This document shows positions 8,972-17,529 of a stretch of 64,000 nucleotides of DNA, in pieces. The notes beneath the pieces are model-generated. The model saw only the letters and a list, made by a program, of their open reading frames with translations. It was not told the DNA's origin and made no database searches. The translations under genes and the position numbers were made by a program. Source of the stretch: JAABTH01 sp964390725 (lineage in GTDB: Bacteria; Bacillota; Dethiobacteria; DTU022); assembly GCA_964390725.1 (NCBI GenBank), contig CAYMIW010000003.1, forward strand, positions 115,550-179,549. The letters are read 5' to 3'. Within the stretch, counting starts at the first letter, position 1, and every line of letters starts with the position of its first letter.

Positions 8972-9445
8972 ATGTGGAAAAAAGAAATTATTAAGCCTAA
9001 ATCAGCTGTTTCTCATCCCAGTACCTGTTCTAACATGGTTAAGGTCGGACCTTTTTTATTTATAGCCGGGCAGGTAGCGATGTTTGAAGACAGGACAATG
9101 GTGACAGGTTATAAAGATCTTGATGAAGAAGGACGCAAAAAACTGCGTGCCGACGAGAACATTGGTTCACACTTCCGGGAGGAAAAGATTGCGGCTCAAA
9201 CCTACCACATATTTACAAATATCAAAAAGCTGATCGAAGATGCCGGTGGAACGATGGATGATCTTATTTCTCTGCGGATTTTACTCTGTGATATAAATTA
9301 CTTCCCGGTTGTTGAGAGAATTCGCAACATGTTTTATGAGCCGGATAAAATGCCGATTATTACCACAATGGCCGTGGTTGCCCTCTGCCCGCCCGACGCA
9401 TTGCTTGAGATAGAAGCAGAAGCATATATACCTGAACAGGCTTAG
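8972..9445 (+). CDS. Rid (YjgF/YER057c/UK114) family protein lacking the catalytic Arg
   Basis: A 157-residue trimer-forming Rid-fold protein: GPFLFIAGQVAM near residue 26, a central helix ending in IEDAGGTMDDLISLRILL, and the C-terminal strand PPDALLEIEAEAYIP. In RidA the imine deaminase arginine sits in the P-x-R-S segment before that strand; here the segment reads MPIITTM, so the arginine is missing. Deaminase activity is therefore unlikely, and the protein may belong to a Rid subgroup tied to a catabolic pathway. It also has an insertion of about 20 residues after the first strands (DEEGRKKLRAD). First gene of an operon; AGAAGGAGG precedes the ATG. Confidence 0.85.
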   Translation: MWKKEIIKPKSAVSHPSTCSNMVKVGPFLFIAGQVAMFEDRTMVTGYKDLDEEGRKKLRADENIGSHFREEKIAAQTYHIFTNIKKLIEDAGGTMDDLISLRILLCDINYFPVVERIRNMFYEPDKMPIITTMAVVALCPPDALLEIEAEAYIPEQA

Positions 9446-9496
9446 AGATTAAACGCAGCTGGTATGTTTAATGCTAAAAACAGGGAGTTGGATGTA

Positions 9497-10189
9497 GTGG
9501 CGGAAAAGAACAGTTCAGCGGCAATAAGCGACCTTATGATGGATGTTATTTATAAAAGGCGCAGTGTGCGTCGTTTTACAGACGAACCGGTTGCCGAAGA
9601 AGATATTAAAGTAATCCTGGAAGCAGCCAGGTGGGCGCCATCCGGTGAAAATTCACAGGGATGGCGTTTTATTGTTATTAAAAATAAGGAAATAATTCAA
9701 AAACTCGGCGAGATATCAGGAGATGGCAGTGCCAGGCGCTTCACCGGTGAATTTGTTTCCAAAAGATTGCACAGCAGGTTTACCGGTCTTGATGATGAAG
9801 CTAAGAAGAAAAAGGTTTTTGAAAAGCTGATGAGTGGTAATGTATCCCGTTTTGTCTCAACCGCCCCCGTAGTTATTGCTGTTGTCGGTAAAAAAGATGT
9901 CTGGGATGTTCAGCTTGACAATGCTGCCGCAATTGAGAACATGCTCATAATGATTTCTGCTCTCGGGCTGGGAGCGACCTGGGTTATTGCTCCCTGCACA
10001 GACATCAGGGACGAGCTTGAAGTTAATAAGTTGCTTGCTGTTAATAAAGATTTTAAAGTGATCAGCATTATCCCGGTTGGGCATATGGAGAACCTGCCTA
10101 AAGCGAGGCCCCGCCTGGAATTGGAAGAGATTACTTATGAAAACAAAATGGGTAACCCTTATTTTATGGATCAAGGAGAAAAAAGATAA
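9497..10189 (+). CDS. Nitroreductase-family FMN oxidoreductase
   Basis: A 230-residue flavoprotein of the nitroreductase superfamily. YKRRSVRRFTDEPV and the following VILEAARWAPSGENSQGWRF are the FMN phosphate and isoalloxazine binding segments; GLGATWVIAPC and IPVGHMENLPKARPR follow near the C-terminus. I prefer GTG 9497, with GGGAG nine bases upstream, over ATG 9464, which lacks a ribosome site. It is the second gene of the PucR-linked operon, with three bases before the next gene. The substrate could be an unsaturated or aromatic intermediate of the pathway; this is inference. Confidence 0.85.
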   Translation: MAEKNSSAAISDLMMDVIYKRRSVRRFTDEPVAEEDIKVILEAARWAPSGENSQGWRFIVIKNKEIIQKLGEISGDGSARRFTGEFVSKRLHSRFTGLDDEAKKKKVFEKLMSGNVSRFVSTAPVVIAVVGKKDVWDVQLDNAAAIENMLIMISALGLGATWVIAPCTDIRDELEVNKLLAVNKDFKVISIIPVGHMENLPKARPRLELEEITYENKMGNPYFMDQGEKR

Positions 10190-10191
10190 TC

Positions 10192-10638
10192 ATGGATAAC
10201 AATGCTTATCTGCACAGTATAATCAGGGATCTGACTGATGTCCTGTGGGAAGAACATGGTACCGGTGCAAAATACAGGACAACACTGGTCGGAGTTGATT
10301 ATTTTGATGAAAAGTATGCTGACTCTCTGGTTAACGATGGAATTGTTGAAACAGTTGAAGCAGTGATAGCCGCTTTAAAAAAAGAAAACCTGATTAATGA
10401 TGCTGTCTATGAATGGGGTGAATATGCTCTAAAAGTTACATTTACTGCCTGCTCGCACCTGAATATGGAAAAGCAGCTTTTGGAGCGTGGTATAAATGTA
10501 ATTAACTGTCCCTGTGCAAATATTATCATGCATTTTGTTGATAAGCTGGTTGGCAAATATAGTGAACTGGTTAATGTAGAAGTGGGCGAGAATGAATGTA
10601 CTGCCGTGATCTGCGTAATGAAAAACAGAGACAGCTAA
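10192..10638 (+). CDS. Uncharacterised cysteine-containing protein in the CoA-transferase operon
   Basis: A 148-residue soluble protein that I cannot assign. The N-terminal half is acidic and helical; the C-terminal half has cysteines at 87, 106, 108, 136 and 141, including a CPC pair in NCPCANIIMHFVD. The general layout (a conserved CSHL, then a short helix, then CPCAN) recalls small ligand-binding domains of the V4R type, but the match is too weak to claim. It starts two bases after the nitroreductase stop and lies 28 bases before the CoA-transferase, so it is almost certainly cotranscribed and may serve the same pathway. Confidence 0.7.
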   Translation: MDNNAYLHSIIRDLTDVLWEEHGTGAKYRTTLVGVDYFDEKYADSLVNDGIVETVEAVIAALKKENLINDAVYEWGEYALKVTFTACSHLNMEKQLLERGINVINCPCANIIMHFVDKLVGKYSELVNVEVGENECTAVICVMKNRDS

Positions 10639-10666
10639 GTTAATCCCCTGTGGAGGGTCCAGGATA

Positions 10667-11572
10667 ATGACACTATCAAATAAAATTCAAACGATGCAGG
10701 AGGTAGTTGCCTCTGTTCCTGATGGAGCGCACCTTACCCTCAGCGGGTTCACAATCGCCCGCAATGCCATTGCCGTTGCCCATGAATTGATACGACAGGG
10801 TAAAAACAACTTAACTATCTCACAGTGTATAGGCGGAATGGATGCCGATCTTCTGGTAGGCGCCGGCCTGGTAAGAAAATATATATACGGCGGGGGGTCA
10901 CTTGACCGGTTCGGGCCTTTATGGAATGTTAACCGGGCTATTGAGCATGGGGTAATAGAGATAGAGGAGTTTAGCGGCCTTTCGATGGCAATGCGTTTTC
11001 TAGGCGGTTCACTCGGCCTGCCCAGTATCCCAATCCAGTCACTACTCGGATCAGGGATTTTAAATGTATTACTGCAAAAAGAGGATCCACCGGTTAGCCT
11101 GATGCAATGTCCTTTTAGCGATGAGAAAATGGTTCTTCTGAAGACTCTCAGACCCGATTTTGCTTTTATCCATGTTCAGAAAGCTGATTGCAGTGGCAAC
11201 GCAATTATACATGGGCCACGCTGGGATGAAGACGCGGCTAAGGCAGCTGAAAAAATTGTTATCATAGCCGATGAAATAATTCCTGAAGAAATGGTTCCCC
11301 TGGTGGTGGAAGATGTGCGCATCCCCTCATGCCTGGTTGATATGGTTGTTCACCAGCCTTATGGCGGGCACCCTACTTCGGTTTATGGTTTATATGATTA
11401 TGATTATGATCATCTTACCGAATATGTAAGGCTTGCCGGAACAAAAGATGGGATGACTGAGTATCTTCATAAATATATTAGAAGCAGCAAAAACTTTTAC
11501 GAATACCTTGACCGGGTGGGTGGCTTGGGAAAAATGCTCTGTCTGAAAGCAGATCCCTTAAAAAAATATTGA
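10667..11572 (+). CDS. CoA-transferase family I, subunit A
   Basis: A 301-residue alpha subunit of the glutaconate CoA-transferase type. Visible marks are the N-terminal PDGAHLTLSGF (glycine-rich CoA binding), KYIYGGGSLDRFGP, and the C-terminal IADEIIPEEMVP and HPTSVYGLYDYD. Together with the next gene it would move CoA between an acyl-CoA and a free carboxylic acid, activating the product of the upstream steps. The length fits GctA-like proteins. The acid cannot be read from the sequence. It is preceded by TGGAGGGTCC and followed after 21 bases by subunit B. Confidence 0.85.
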   Translation: MTLSNKIQTMQEVVASVPDGAHLTLSGFTIARNAIAVAHELIRQGKNNLTISQCIGGMDADLLVGAGLVRKYIYGGGSLDRFGPLWNVNRAIEHGVIEIEEFSGLSMAMRFLGGSLGLPSIPIQSLLGSGILNVLLQKEDPPVSLMQCPFSDEKMVLLKTLRPDFAFIHVQKADCSGNAIIHGPRWDEDAAKAAEKIVIIADEIIPEEMVPLVVEDVRIPSCLVDMVVHQPYGGHPTSVYGLYDYDYDHLTEYVRLAGTKDGMTEYLHKYIRSSKNFYEYLDRVGGLGKMLCLKADPLKKY

Positions 11573-11593
11573 GGAACTAGGAGAGAATTTTTA

Positions 11594-12361
11594 ATGACAG
11601 GTTTAATTTGTTCCAAGGGTGAAATTATGGCAGCTGCCGGTTCACGTGAACTAAAAGACGGGCAGAATGTTGTAGTTGGAATCGGTCTTCCCCAGGTTGC
11701 TGCCCTGCTCGCACAAAAAACACATGCTCCAAATCTTTGTATGATTAATGAGCAGGGAGTTATAAACCCTTCGCCTGTTGATCCCTCGGTCGGGTTGGCA
11801 GATCCGCGGATGTGGTTCAGGGCAAAACACTTTAATTCATTCATCGGGACCCTGGGCAGCATACTGCACCGTGGCAAAGTTGATGTAGGGTTTTTGGGTG
11901 CGCTTGAAATTGATCAGTACGGGAACATCAACTCCACCCTGGTTAATGTTGGCGATAACGCAATCAGGCATTTTACAGGCAGTGGCGGAGGTAATGACAT
12001 AGCTTCACTTGCCCGCAGCGTAATTGTTATTATGCGTCACGATAAAAGAAAGTTGCAGAAAGCAGTTCAGTTTAATACTTCACCCGGTTTTATCGGAGAT
12101 GGTAACCAGCGTAAAGTAGCGGGCCTTAAAGGGGGCGGCCCCGCCCGGGTAATAACCGACATGGCTGTATTAGGGTTTGATGAGGTCAGTGCCCGCATGA
12201 AACTACTATCTGTTCACCCGGGTGTGAAACTTGATGATATTTTGAGTAATACAGGTTTTGAGTTGTTAATAGACAAAGAGATACCTGAAACCACGGCCCC
12301 GACAGATTTTGAACTGGAATTGCTGCGAAATGAAATCGACCCGCATGGAATTTATATCTAG
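11594..12361 (+). CDS. CoA-transferase family I, subunit B
   Basis: A 255-residue beta subunit that carries the catalytic glutamate, E53 in MINEQGVINP, in the position of the active-site Glu (E54) of glutaconate CoA-transferase, where the covalent glutamyl-CoA intermediate forms. Further family marks are VVVGIGLPQVAALLA, GFLGALEIDQYGNINST and GSGGGNDIASLA. AGGAGAG lies 9-10 bases before the ATG. It is the last gene of the operon that begins with the Rid-like protein; no clear terminator was seen after it. Confidence 0.87.
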   Translation: MTGLICSKGEIMAAAGSRELKDGQNVVVGIGLPQVAALLAQKTHAPNLCMINEQGVINPSPVDPSVGLADPRMWFRAKHFNSFIGTLGSILHRGKVDVGFLGALEIDQYGNINSTLVNVGDNAIRHFTGSGGGNDIASLARSVIVIMRHDKRKLQKAVQFNTSPGFIGDGNQRKVAGLKGGGPARVITDMAVLGFDEVSARMKLLSVHPGVKLDDILSNTGFELLIDKEIPETTAPTDFELELLRNEIDPHGIYI

Positions 12362-12476
12362 AACATGCCGGTTATCATTAGGTAATACGAACTATCCGGC
12401 TCTTTACTGAAACAGTGAGCAGGGCTATTATAGCCGCTTAATATGGGGGAGAGTTTCTTTATTATTAATCACCTAA

Positions 12477-13088
12477 TCAGCGCGATTTACCTTTGCTAAA
12501 ATAGCGTGGCACTCTGGCAAGGTATTCTTTATACACTGCTCCATATTGCTTACTAAGAATTCTTTCCTCTCTTAATACCTGCAGATGCAGGCTAACGGTT
12601 ATCAATACAAATAGAATTAACAGGGAGTAATCTCCGTTAATCAGGAAAAGAGAGGCTGAAAAAACAGAGAAAAAAATATAAACTGGATTCCTTGTATACG
12701 CAAAAATGCCATCCGTGACAAATCTTTCTTTACTTTCTTCATCGGTCCCCACTTTCCAGCTGCTGCCAAGGGCATGGTATCCGGCAATCAGCAGTGTTAA
12801 AGACAAAAAAGCAACGAAATAACCGGCAACTTCTACAATAAGCGGTATCGTAAAGCCTTTCGAAAGAAAAGGGCAGATTTGAGGTGTAAAAATATTTCTG
12901 AGCACTAAAAGAATCGCTAGTCCTGTTCCTGCGACAGGAAGGAATTCTAAAGCTTTTTCCGAAAGCTTTTTATTACCTTTAAGGATCACAACCGGGCGTA
13001 TTCCACGAATAACAGAAACCAGGTATTTCAGCCCGGTAACAGCAGCAAATAAACTGAGCAGTATCAATTGCATATATTCAGTAGTCAT
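12477..13088 (-). CDS. Isoprenylcysteine carboxyl methyltransferase-like membrane protein
   Basis: A 203-residue protein with about five membrane helices. The C-terminal half has the family signature GIFAYTRNPVYIFF and a late LREERILSKQYGAVYKEYL, which form the SAM site in the ICMT/PEMT family. In bacteria these proteins are often of unknown substrate (isoprenoid, phospholipid or sulfur compounds). Preceding helices start around YMQLILLSLFAAVTG. It is transcribed alone, convergent with the CoA-transferase operon. Confidence 0.8.
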   Translation of the reverse strand: MTTEYMQLILLSLFAAVTGLKYLVSVIRGIRPVVILKGNKKLSEKALEFLPVAGTGLAILLVLRNIFTPQICPFLSKGFTIPLIVEVAGYFVAFLSLTLLIAGYHALGSSWKVGTDEESKERFVTDGIFAYTRNPVYIFFSVFSASLFLINGDYSLLILFVLITVSLHLQVLREERILSKQYGAVYKEYLARVPRYFSKGKSR

Positions 13089-13241
13089 ACAGGGATTTTA
13101 CATAATGCAATATATTTGATCAACATCCTGTTCAGTTAACCTGGATTGATTATAATATTTGGCAACAATGTTTAAAGGTTAATTACGGCATGTTATGATT
13201 GTACCTAAAGAAAAAAATGTCTAATGAAAGGTGTGGGCAAT

Positions 13242-13895
13242 TTGCTAGGAAGATATTCCGCCTTTATTTTTGATCTTGACGGTGTATTAACCGACACAGC
13301 CGAGTATCATTATCGGGCCTGGAAGCGTCTTGCTAACGAAGAAGGAATTGCTTTTTCCAGGGAAGATAATGAAAAATTAAGGGGCATATCCCGCCGGGCT
13401 TCTTTAAACCTTATCCTTAAAGGGAAAAAAATACCTGAAAATAAAATTAATGAGATGATGGAACGAAAAAATAACTATTACCGCCAGTTTATCGAGGAAA
13501 TAAGTAAAGCGGATTTGCTGCCCGGCGCAGAAGAAAATCTTACGCAGCTAAAAGCGGCAGGGTTTAAGCTGGCCCTGGCTTCAGCCAGCAAAAATGCACG
13601 CACTGTTTTAGACAAACTGGGTATTGAATCTTATTTTGATTGTATAGCTGATGGTCATAGTGTGATAAAAACCAAGCCCGCTCCGGATTTATTTCTATTT
13701 ACTGCGGAAAAGCTAAAAGTGTTTCCCCAAGCCTGTATTGTCGTCGAAGATGCCGAAGCTGGTGTAGCCGCTGCCAGGGCTGCCGGGATGTCCGTCATCG
13801 GTATTGGACCTGCAGCCAGAGTTGGAAAAGCTGATCTGGTAATCAGTTCGCTGGCAGAGTTTAACCTTGAGCAGGTTCTCAGGAGTCTCCCGTAA
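13242..13895 (+). CDS. pgmB: Beta-phosphoglucomutase-like HAD phosphatase/mutase
   Basis: A 217-residue HAD-superfamily enzyme. FDLDGVLTDTAEYH gives the nucleophile and acid/base aspartates (D11 and D13 from the TTG start), with KRLANEEGI and RGISRRASL in the cap, LASASKNA with the phosphate-binding Ser, and VVEDAEAGVAAARAAGM with the metal-binding aspartate. The cap sequence fits beta-phosphoglucomutase, which interconverts beta-glucose 1-phosphate and glucose 6-phosphate. TTG 13242 is preferred because AAAGGTG lies upstream; an ATG at 13224 is the alternative. No maltose or trehalose phosphorylase gene is adjacent, so another HAD role is possible. Confidence 0.82.
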   Translation: MLGRYSAFIFDLDGVLTDTAEYHYRAWKRLANEEGIAFSREDNEKLRGISRRASLNLILKGKKIPENKINEMMERKNNYYRQFIEEISKADLLPGAEENLTQLKAAGFKLALASASKNARTVLDKLGIESYFDCIADGHSVIKTKPAPDLFLFTAEKLKVFPQACIVVEDAEAGVAAARAAGMSVIGIGPAARVGKADLVISSLAEFNLEQVLRSLP

Positions 13896-13927
13896 GCTTA
13901 TTAATTAATTTTTCCTTACCGACGGCT

Positions 13928-15106
13928 TTATTCGATCCTGCTTACAAATGGCTTCTTTTGTTCAAAAACTTCATCAATAACTTTCATCCAGCGGCTGATC
14001 GGTATATTCTGGGGGCAATTTTCTTCACACTCGCCGCAGCCGATGCAGGCAGCAGCGCGAATATCATGCTGAAATAGATCTTTTTTATCATATGATACTT
14101 TCCACCACTTGTATTTACCGCGGGCAATATCATATTCGTCGTATTTAATTCCCTCGTTGTAATTGACAAAATTGCGGGGAATGTCTACATTTTGCGGGCA
14201 GGGCATACAGTAATTACAACCAGTACAGGGAATTGCAGTTAAAGCTTCGTATTGGCTTATTACTTCTTCGTATAGCTTAAATTCAGCCTCTTTAAGAATA
14301 CCGGGAGCTGATTTTTCGGCATAACTGATATTTTCAGAAACCTGTTCTATTGAGCTCATTCCACTGAGAACCGTGGCTATTTCGGGTTGATTCCACAACC
14401 ATTGCAGGGCCCATTCAACCGGGGTTCTCTTTACAGGCCCTTTATCCCAGATCTCCTGGATTGAAGCAGGTGGTTTAACGAGGTTACCGCCGAGGAGCGG
14501 TTCCATTATAGCTATGCCGATCCCTTTATTAAAAGCGTATTTAAGCCCTTTTCTTCCGGCCTGGTAATCAAGATTCATGTAATTATGCTGTATCAGGCAT
14601 ATTGCCCAATTGTAGGCGTCGACGATATTTTTAAAAACTGAATAATCATCGTGGAAAGAAAAGCCGGGATAGTGAATGAGGCCATCGGCAATTTTTTTGT
14701 CAAGCCACTCCAGTATTCCCATATGAACCATTTTCTGCCAGGTAGATTTATTTAAGCTATGGAGCAGGTAAAAATCCATATGCTTTTGCCCCAGTCGTTC
14801 AAGCTGCTCGTTAAACAGCAGATCAAAATCATTGTAATTATCCACTTTCCAACATGGTAGTTTTGTGGCTACTCTAACTTTCTTTCTATATCCATTTTCC
14901 AGGGCGCGTCTAACAATAATTTCACTGGTCCCATCGTGATACGGGTATGCTGTATCTAGGTAATTAACGCCCCGATCAATTGCATAGCGAATGATTTGAA
15001 TAGCTTTTATTTCATCAACACGATGTTCTTTAACGGGAAGCCGCATGGCACCAAACCCAAGAACGGAGATTTTGAAATCGGTGCTGCCAAATTTTCTGTA
15101 TTTCAT
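13928..15106 (-). CDS. Aldo/keto reductase with C-terminal 4Fe-4S domain
   Basis: A 392-residue protein. The N-terminal TIM barrel has the aldo/keto reductase marks FGAMRLPV, NYLDTAYPYHDGTSE (catalytic Asp and Tyr) and HSL. The C-terminus holds CTGCNYCMPCPQNVDIPRN and a second CIGCGECEENCPQNIPI, enough Cys for two 4Fe-4S clusters. Such proteins are common in anaerobes, and the ferredoxin-like end implies electron exchange with an Fe-S partner instead of NADPH alone. ATG 15106 has AAAGGACC upstream; the first ATG is at 15127. It is transcribed alone. Confidence 0.9.
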   Translation of the reverse strand: MKYRKFGSTDFKISVLGFGAMRLPVKEHRVDEIKAIQIIRYAIDRGVNYLDTAYPYHDGTSEIIVRRALENGYRKKVRVATKLPCWKVDNYNDFDLLFNEQLERLGQKHMDFYLLHSLNKSTWQKMVHMGILEWLDKKIADGLIHYPGFSFHDDYSVFKNIVDAYNWAICLIQHNYMNLDYQAGRKGLKYAFNKGIGIAIMEPLLGGNLVKPPASIQEIWDKGPVKRTPVEWALQWLWNQPEIATVLSGMSSIEQVSENISYAEKSAPGILKEAEFKLYEEVISQYEALTAIPCTGCNYCMPCPQNVDIPRNFVNYNEGIKYDEYDIARGKYKWWKVSYDKKDLFQHDIRAAACIGCGECEENCPQNIPISRWMKVIDEVFEQKKPFVSRIE

Positions 15107-15178
15107 TTGTTTAGCTGGTCCTTTCATTTTTTATTGGCAGTTTAGTCATTTTCTTTATGCACATTTCTGTATTAACGG

Positions 15179-15207
15179 TTGGAAATCCTGCTCCTGTTAT
15201 GTATGAT
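15179..15207 (+). promoter_or_regulatory. Candidate promoter
   Basis: TTGGAA and TATGAT are 17 bases apart, about 150 bases before the small gene at 15360. The fit to the sigma-A consensus is fair, but the long leader lowers my confidence. Confidence 0.3.
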
Positions 15208-15359
15208 AGTATGGGTTAATAAAATACAGGAAATTCCGGAAAGCGTTTTAAAGTATCAAATTATTTGGCAAAACGCTGCCCCGGAGGAAGAATTCTTAAT
15301 ATCTAACAGGATGCATTGTTTATCGGTGTTGCAATGTATCGGAAAGAGGTGTAATTCAA

Positions 15360-15698
15360 TTGTCAGATATGGTTTTGGTAGTATTGCTTCTTGTTATGTT
15401 ACTGCTTCTTGCCTTTACCATCCCTATTTTTCGGGTGCGTAGCGCCATGAGAGCGGTTGTTAAGATTTTCAGGGACAATAATATAACCGAACCAGAAAAA
15501 GCCAGGACCAGCAGTGAATTAAAATTAAATCCAAAAAAATTCTATGAACGTGCTTTTTCTGTTCGGGACTACAAACCCGATGCTCTAAAAGTTTTAATCG
15601 AATCGGGAATAATTGTAACGACTGATGATAACAGGCTTTATCTGTCGCTGCAAAAGCTGGCTGGTTCCCATATGAAGAAGTATATTGAACCTAAGTAA
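15360..15698 (+). CDS. Membrane-anchored small protein of unknown function
   Basis: A 112-residue protein with one N-terminal membrane helix (about residues 4-24, Leu/Val-rich) followed by a basic stretch VRSAMRAVVKIFRD and a soluble domain of about 75 residues. The soluble part (PDALKVLIESGIIVTTDDNRLYLS) looks like a winged-helix fold, though DNA-recognition residues are not obvious. The TTG start has AAAGAGGTG nine bases upstream. It stands between an aldo/keto reductase and a DUF169 gene with no clear link to either. Confidence 0.65.
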   Translation: MSDMVLVVLLLVMLLLLAFTIPIFRVRSAMRAVVKIFRDNNITEPEKARTSSELKLNPKKFYERAFSVRDYKPDALKVLIESGIIVTTDDNRLYLSLQKLAGSHMKKYIEPK

Positions 15699-15760
15699 AC
15701 ATTTATGATCAGGTAATTGATGGTTTTAACCTGTTAACCAAAAAGGTGGGAGGTAGAGCT

Positions 15761-16522
15761 TTGAAACCATTGAAAAATGATTTATCAGGATTTAACCGGG
15801 TTGGTTTGGAGACCCCCCCGGTGGGTATAAAGTATGAATTTTTTCAGCCGGAGGGTATAGAGCCGCTGGCTGAGGATAAGAATCTTTCCCTCTGTGAAAT
15901 GATCAAAGAAGCCCAGCAGGCAGATGCGCCCTTTTATTTCAGTGCTAAGAACAACGAAACCTGTGTGGGAAAAATTCTGCTTGGGATGGAGGATATGGAG
16001 TCATTTGCTCATAGCGGGCAAATTGGAGAACGTCTGCAGGTGTTCCAGGAAGCCAGGGTCAATTACAAGCTTTATCAGCATGTGCCCAAGCTTGAAAAAA
16101 AGGTAATTAATTATGTGGTTTTTGCACCCCTGCAATCTTTAAGTTTTGAGCCGGACGTTCTTATTATAAATGCCCCTGTAAAACAGGCAGAAGTGATTCT
16201 CAGGGCAATGAGTTACTCTACAGGGGAACTGCTGGAATCAAAAACTACCCTGGTTATGGGTTGCTCCTGGGTGTTATTGTATCCCTATCAGACGGGCAAG
16301 GTGAATTTTATTACTCCTGAAATGGTGCACGGTATGAGCGGCAGACAGCTGTTCGCTCCTAACACCATGCTTGTTTCTATTCCTTATCAATGGCTGCCTG
16401 TTGTAGCCTCCAATCTGAATGAAATGCCGATTCACCTTCCCACCCATTACAGTAAAGAGCAATATCTTAAAGAGTTTAGAGAAATATTGGAAGAATTAGC
16501 AGGAAGAGCCCAGAATCCTTGA
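15761..16522 (+). CDS. DUF169 family protein
   Basis: A 253-residue protein of the DUF169 family. Marks are the early PPVGIKYEF, then NETCVGKILLGM, the FEPDVLIINAPVKQAEVILRA segment and the late TTLVMGCSWVL and SIPYQWLPVVASNL. DUF169 proteins are common in anaerobes and archaea and have no agreed function; a metal or redox role has been suggested because of conserved Cys. TTG 15761 is the probable start (GGGAGGT upstream); a GTG at 15746 would add five residues. A terminator-like hairpin follows. Confidence 0.8.
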   Translation: MKPLKNDLSGFNRVGLETPPVGIKYEFFQPEGIEPLAEDKNLSLCEMIKEAQQADAPFYFSAKNNETCVGKILLGMEDMESFAHSGQIGERLQVFQEARVNYKLYQHVPKLEKKVINYVVFAPLQSLSFEPDVLIINAPVKQAEVILRAMSYSTGELLESKTTLVMGCSWVLLYPYQTGKVNFITPEMVHGMSGRQLFAPNTMLVSIPYQWLPVVASNLNEMPIHLPTHYSKEQYLKEFREILEELAGRAQNP

Positions 16523-16547
16523 TTTATTTATAACTCCAATGTGATAG

Positions 16548-16587
16548 AAAAGGCTTTGGGTTTCCGTTCTGCACCTTAAGCCTTTTT
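16548..16587 (+). terminator. Intrinsic terminator after DUF169
   Basis: Arms AAAAGGCTT and AAGCCTTTT (9 bp, perfect) enclose a 21-base loop, and the right arm runs into a T-tract followed by AACTTTT. It lies 26 bases after the DUF169 stop. Confidence 0.6.
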
Positions 16588-16884
16588 AACTTTTACAATA
16601 TTATATCTGAATAATTGTGATGGTTTTGCTACCCAATCAAACCATTTGCCTGCCAGGCAAGCTCAATTGCCCCTGAACAGGACACTTACAATTCTTCTTT
16701 GTCTGTGCTATTATATAAATTAATCATCCTGTTCGATCCAACCAAAAAGATTGTCCATTTACCTGACCATATAATCATTTATTGTTGCAGGGGTAGTTTG
16801 AACTAGCCCGTATTTTTGTTAACAATAACAGATTGATACCGGAGTAGTTTGGATCTTAATGATAATAATAGTAAAGGAAGGGCA
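16588..16884. other. Intergenic leader of the corrinoid operon
   Basis: No gene is supported. Within it I see a TATAAT at 16770-16775 without a good -35 box, a hairpin with a T-run at 16791-16817, and a 10-bp palindrome TTGTTAACAA at 16816-16825. The order promoter-hairpin-gene would fit an attenuated leader, but I recognise no cobalamin or other known riboswitch. Confidence 0.35.
16791..16817 (+). promoter_or_regulatory. Hairpin with T-run, possible attenuator
   Basis: GGGTAGTT pairs with AACTAGCCC (one bulged G), followed by GTATTTTTG. This lies downstream of a possible -10 box at 16770 and about 70 bases before the corrinoid gene, so early transcription termination is possible. Confidence 0.35.
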
Positions 16885-17529
16885 ATGCTTATGATAAATT
16901 ATCAGGAACTAACAGATGCAGTTGCCGAGCTGGAAGAAGAAAAAGTTCTTGAAATGCTCGAAAAATTTGTTTCTGAAAACCCAACCGAGACGGAAGCGCT
17001 GCAAGCGGTTGAAGCCTGCCAGAAAGGTATGGTTATTGTTGGAGATCTGTTTGAGCGGGAGGAGTACTTTGTTGGTGACCTCATTTTTGCCGGTGAAATG
17101 CTTACCAGTGCAATAAACATTTTAAGCCCCGTGCTCGGGTCGGCTGACAGGGACAAAATCGGAAAAATACTATTGGGCACAGTATCGGGAGATTTACATG
17201 ATATAGGTAAAAATATTTTTAAAGGAATGGCTGAAGCAGCCGGTTTTGAGGTTTACGATATGGGTATTGATGTTGCTGATCAACTTTTTGTTGAAAAAGC
17301 TAAAGAAATCCAACCTGACATAATTGGGATGAGCGGAGTTCTTACCCTGGCCCTGGAATCGATGAAAAATGTTGTAGCAGCACTCAAAGATGAAGGGATT
17401 CGGGATGATTTTAAAGTAATTATAGGTGGTAACCCTGTTACCAAAGAAGCTTCAGAACAGATAGGTGCAGATGCATTCACAGTTAATGCTGCTGAAGGAG
17501 TAAAAATATGTCAGGGGTGGGTGAGTTGA
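16885..17529 (+). CDS. Corrinoid (B12-binding) methyl carrier protein, module 1
   Basis: A 214-residue corrinoid protein of the MtaC/MtbC type. A helical cap domain (about 1-90) precedes a Rossmann B12-binding domain with the base-off signature GDLHDIGKNI, in which H105 is the lower cobalt ligand, then GMSGVLTLALESM and VIIGGNPVT. It carries a methyl group between two methyltransferases. ATG 16885 is preferred (AAAGGAAGGG just upstream); a TTG at 16849 is possible. The next gene encodes the UroD-family partner and begins at the base after its stop codon. Confidence 0.9.
   Translation: MLMINYQELTDAVAELEEEKVLEMLEKFVSENPTETEALQAVEACQKGMVIVGDLFEREEYFVGDLIFAGEMLTSAINILSPVLGSADRDKIGKILLGTVSGDLHDIGKNIFKGMAEAAGFEVYDMGIDVADQLFVEKAKEIQPDIIGMSGVLTLALESMKNVVAALKDEGIRDDFKVIIGGNPVTKEASEQIGADAFTVNAAEGVKICQGWVS

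Noticed and set aside
15179..15442. An 87-residue frame before the small membrane protein gene
   Set aside because: It has no ribosome site, a composition unlike a protein, and overlaps the better supported frame at 15360.
16588..16884. Cobalamin riboswitch before the corrinoid gene
   Set aside because: The conserved B12-box sequences are not visible; only a simple hairpin is seen.
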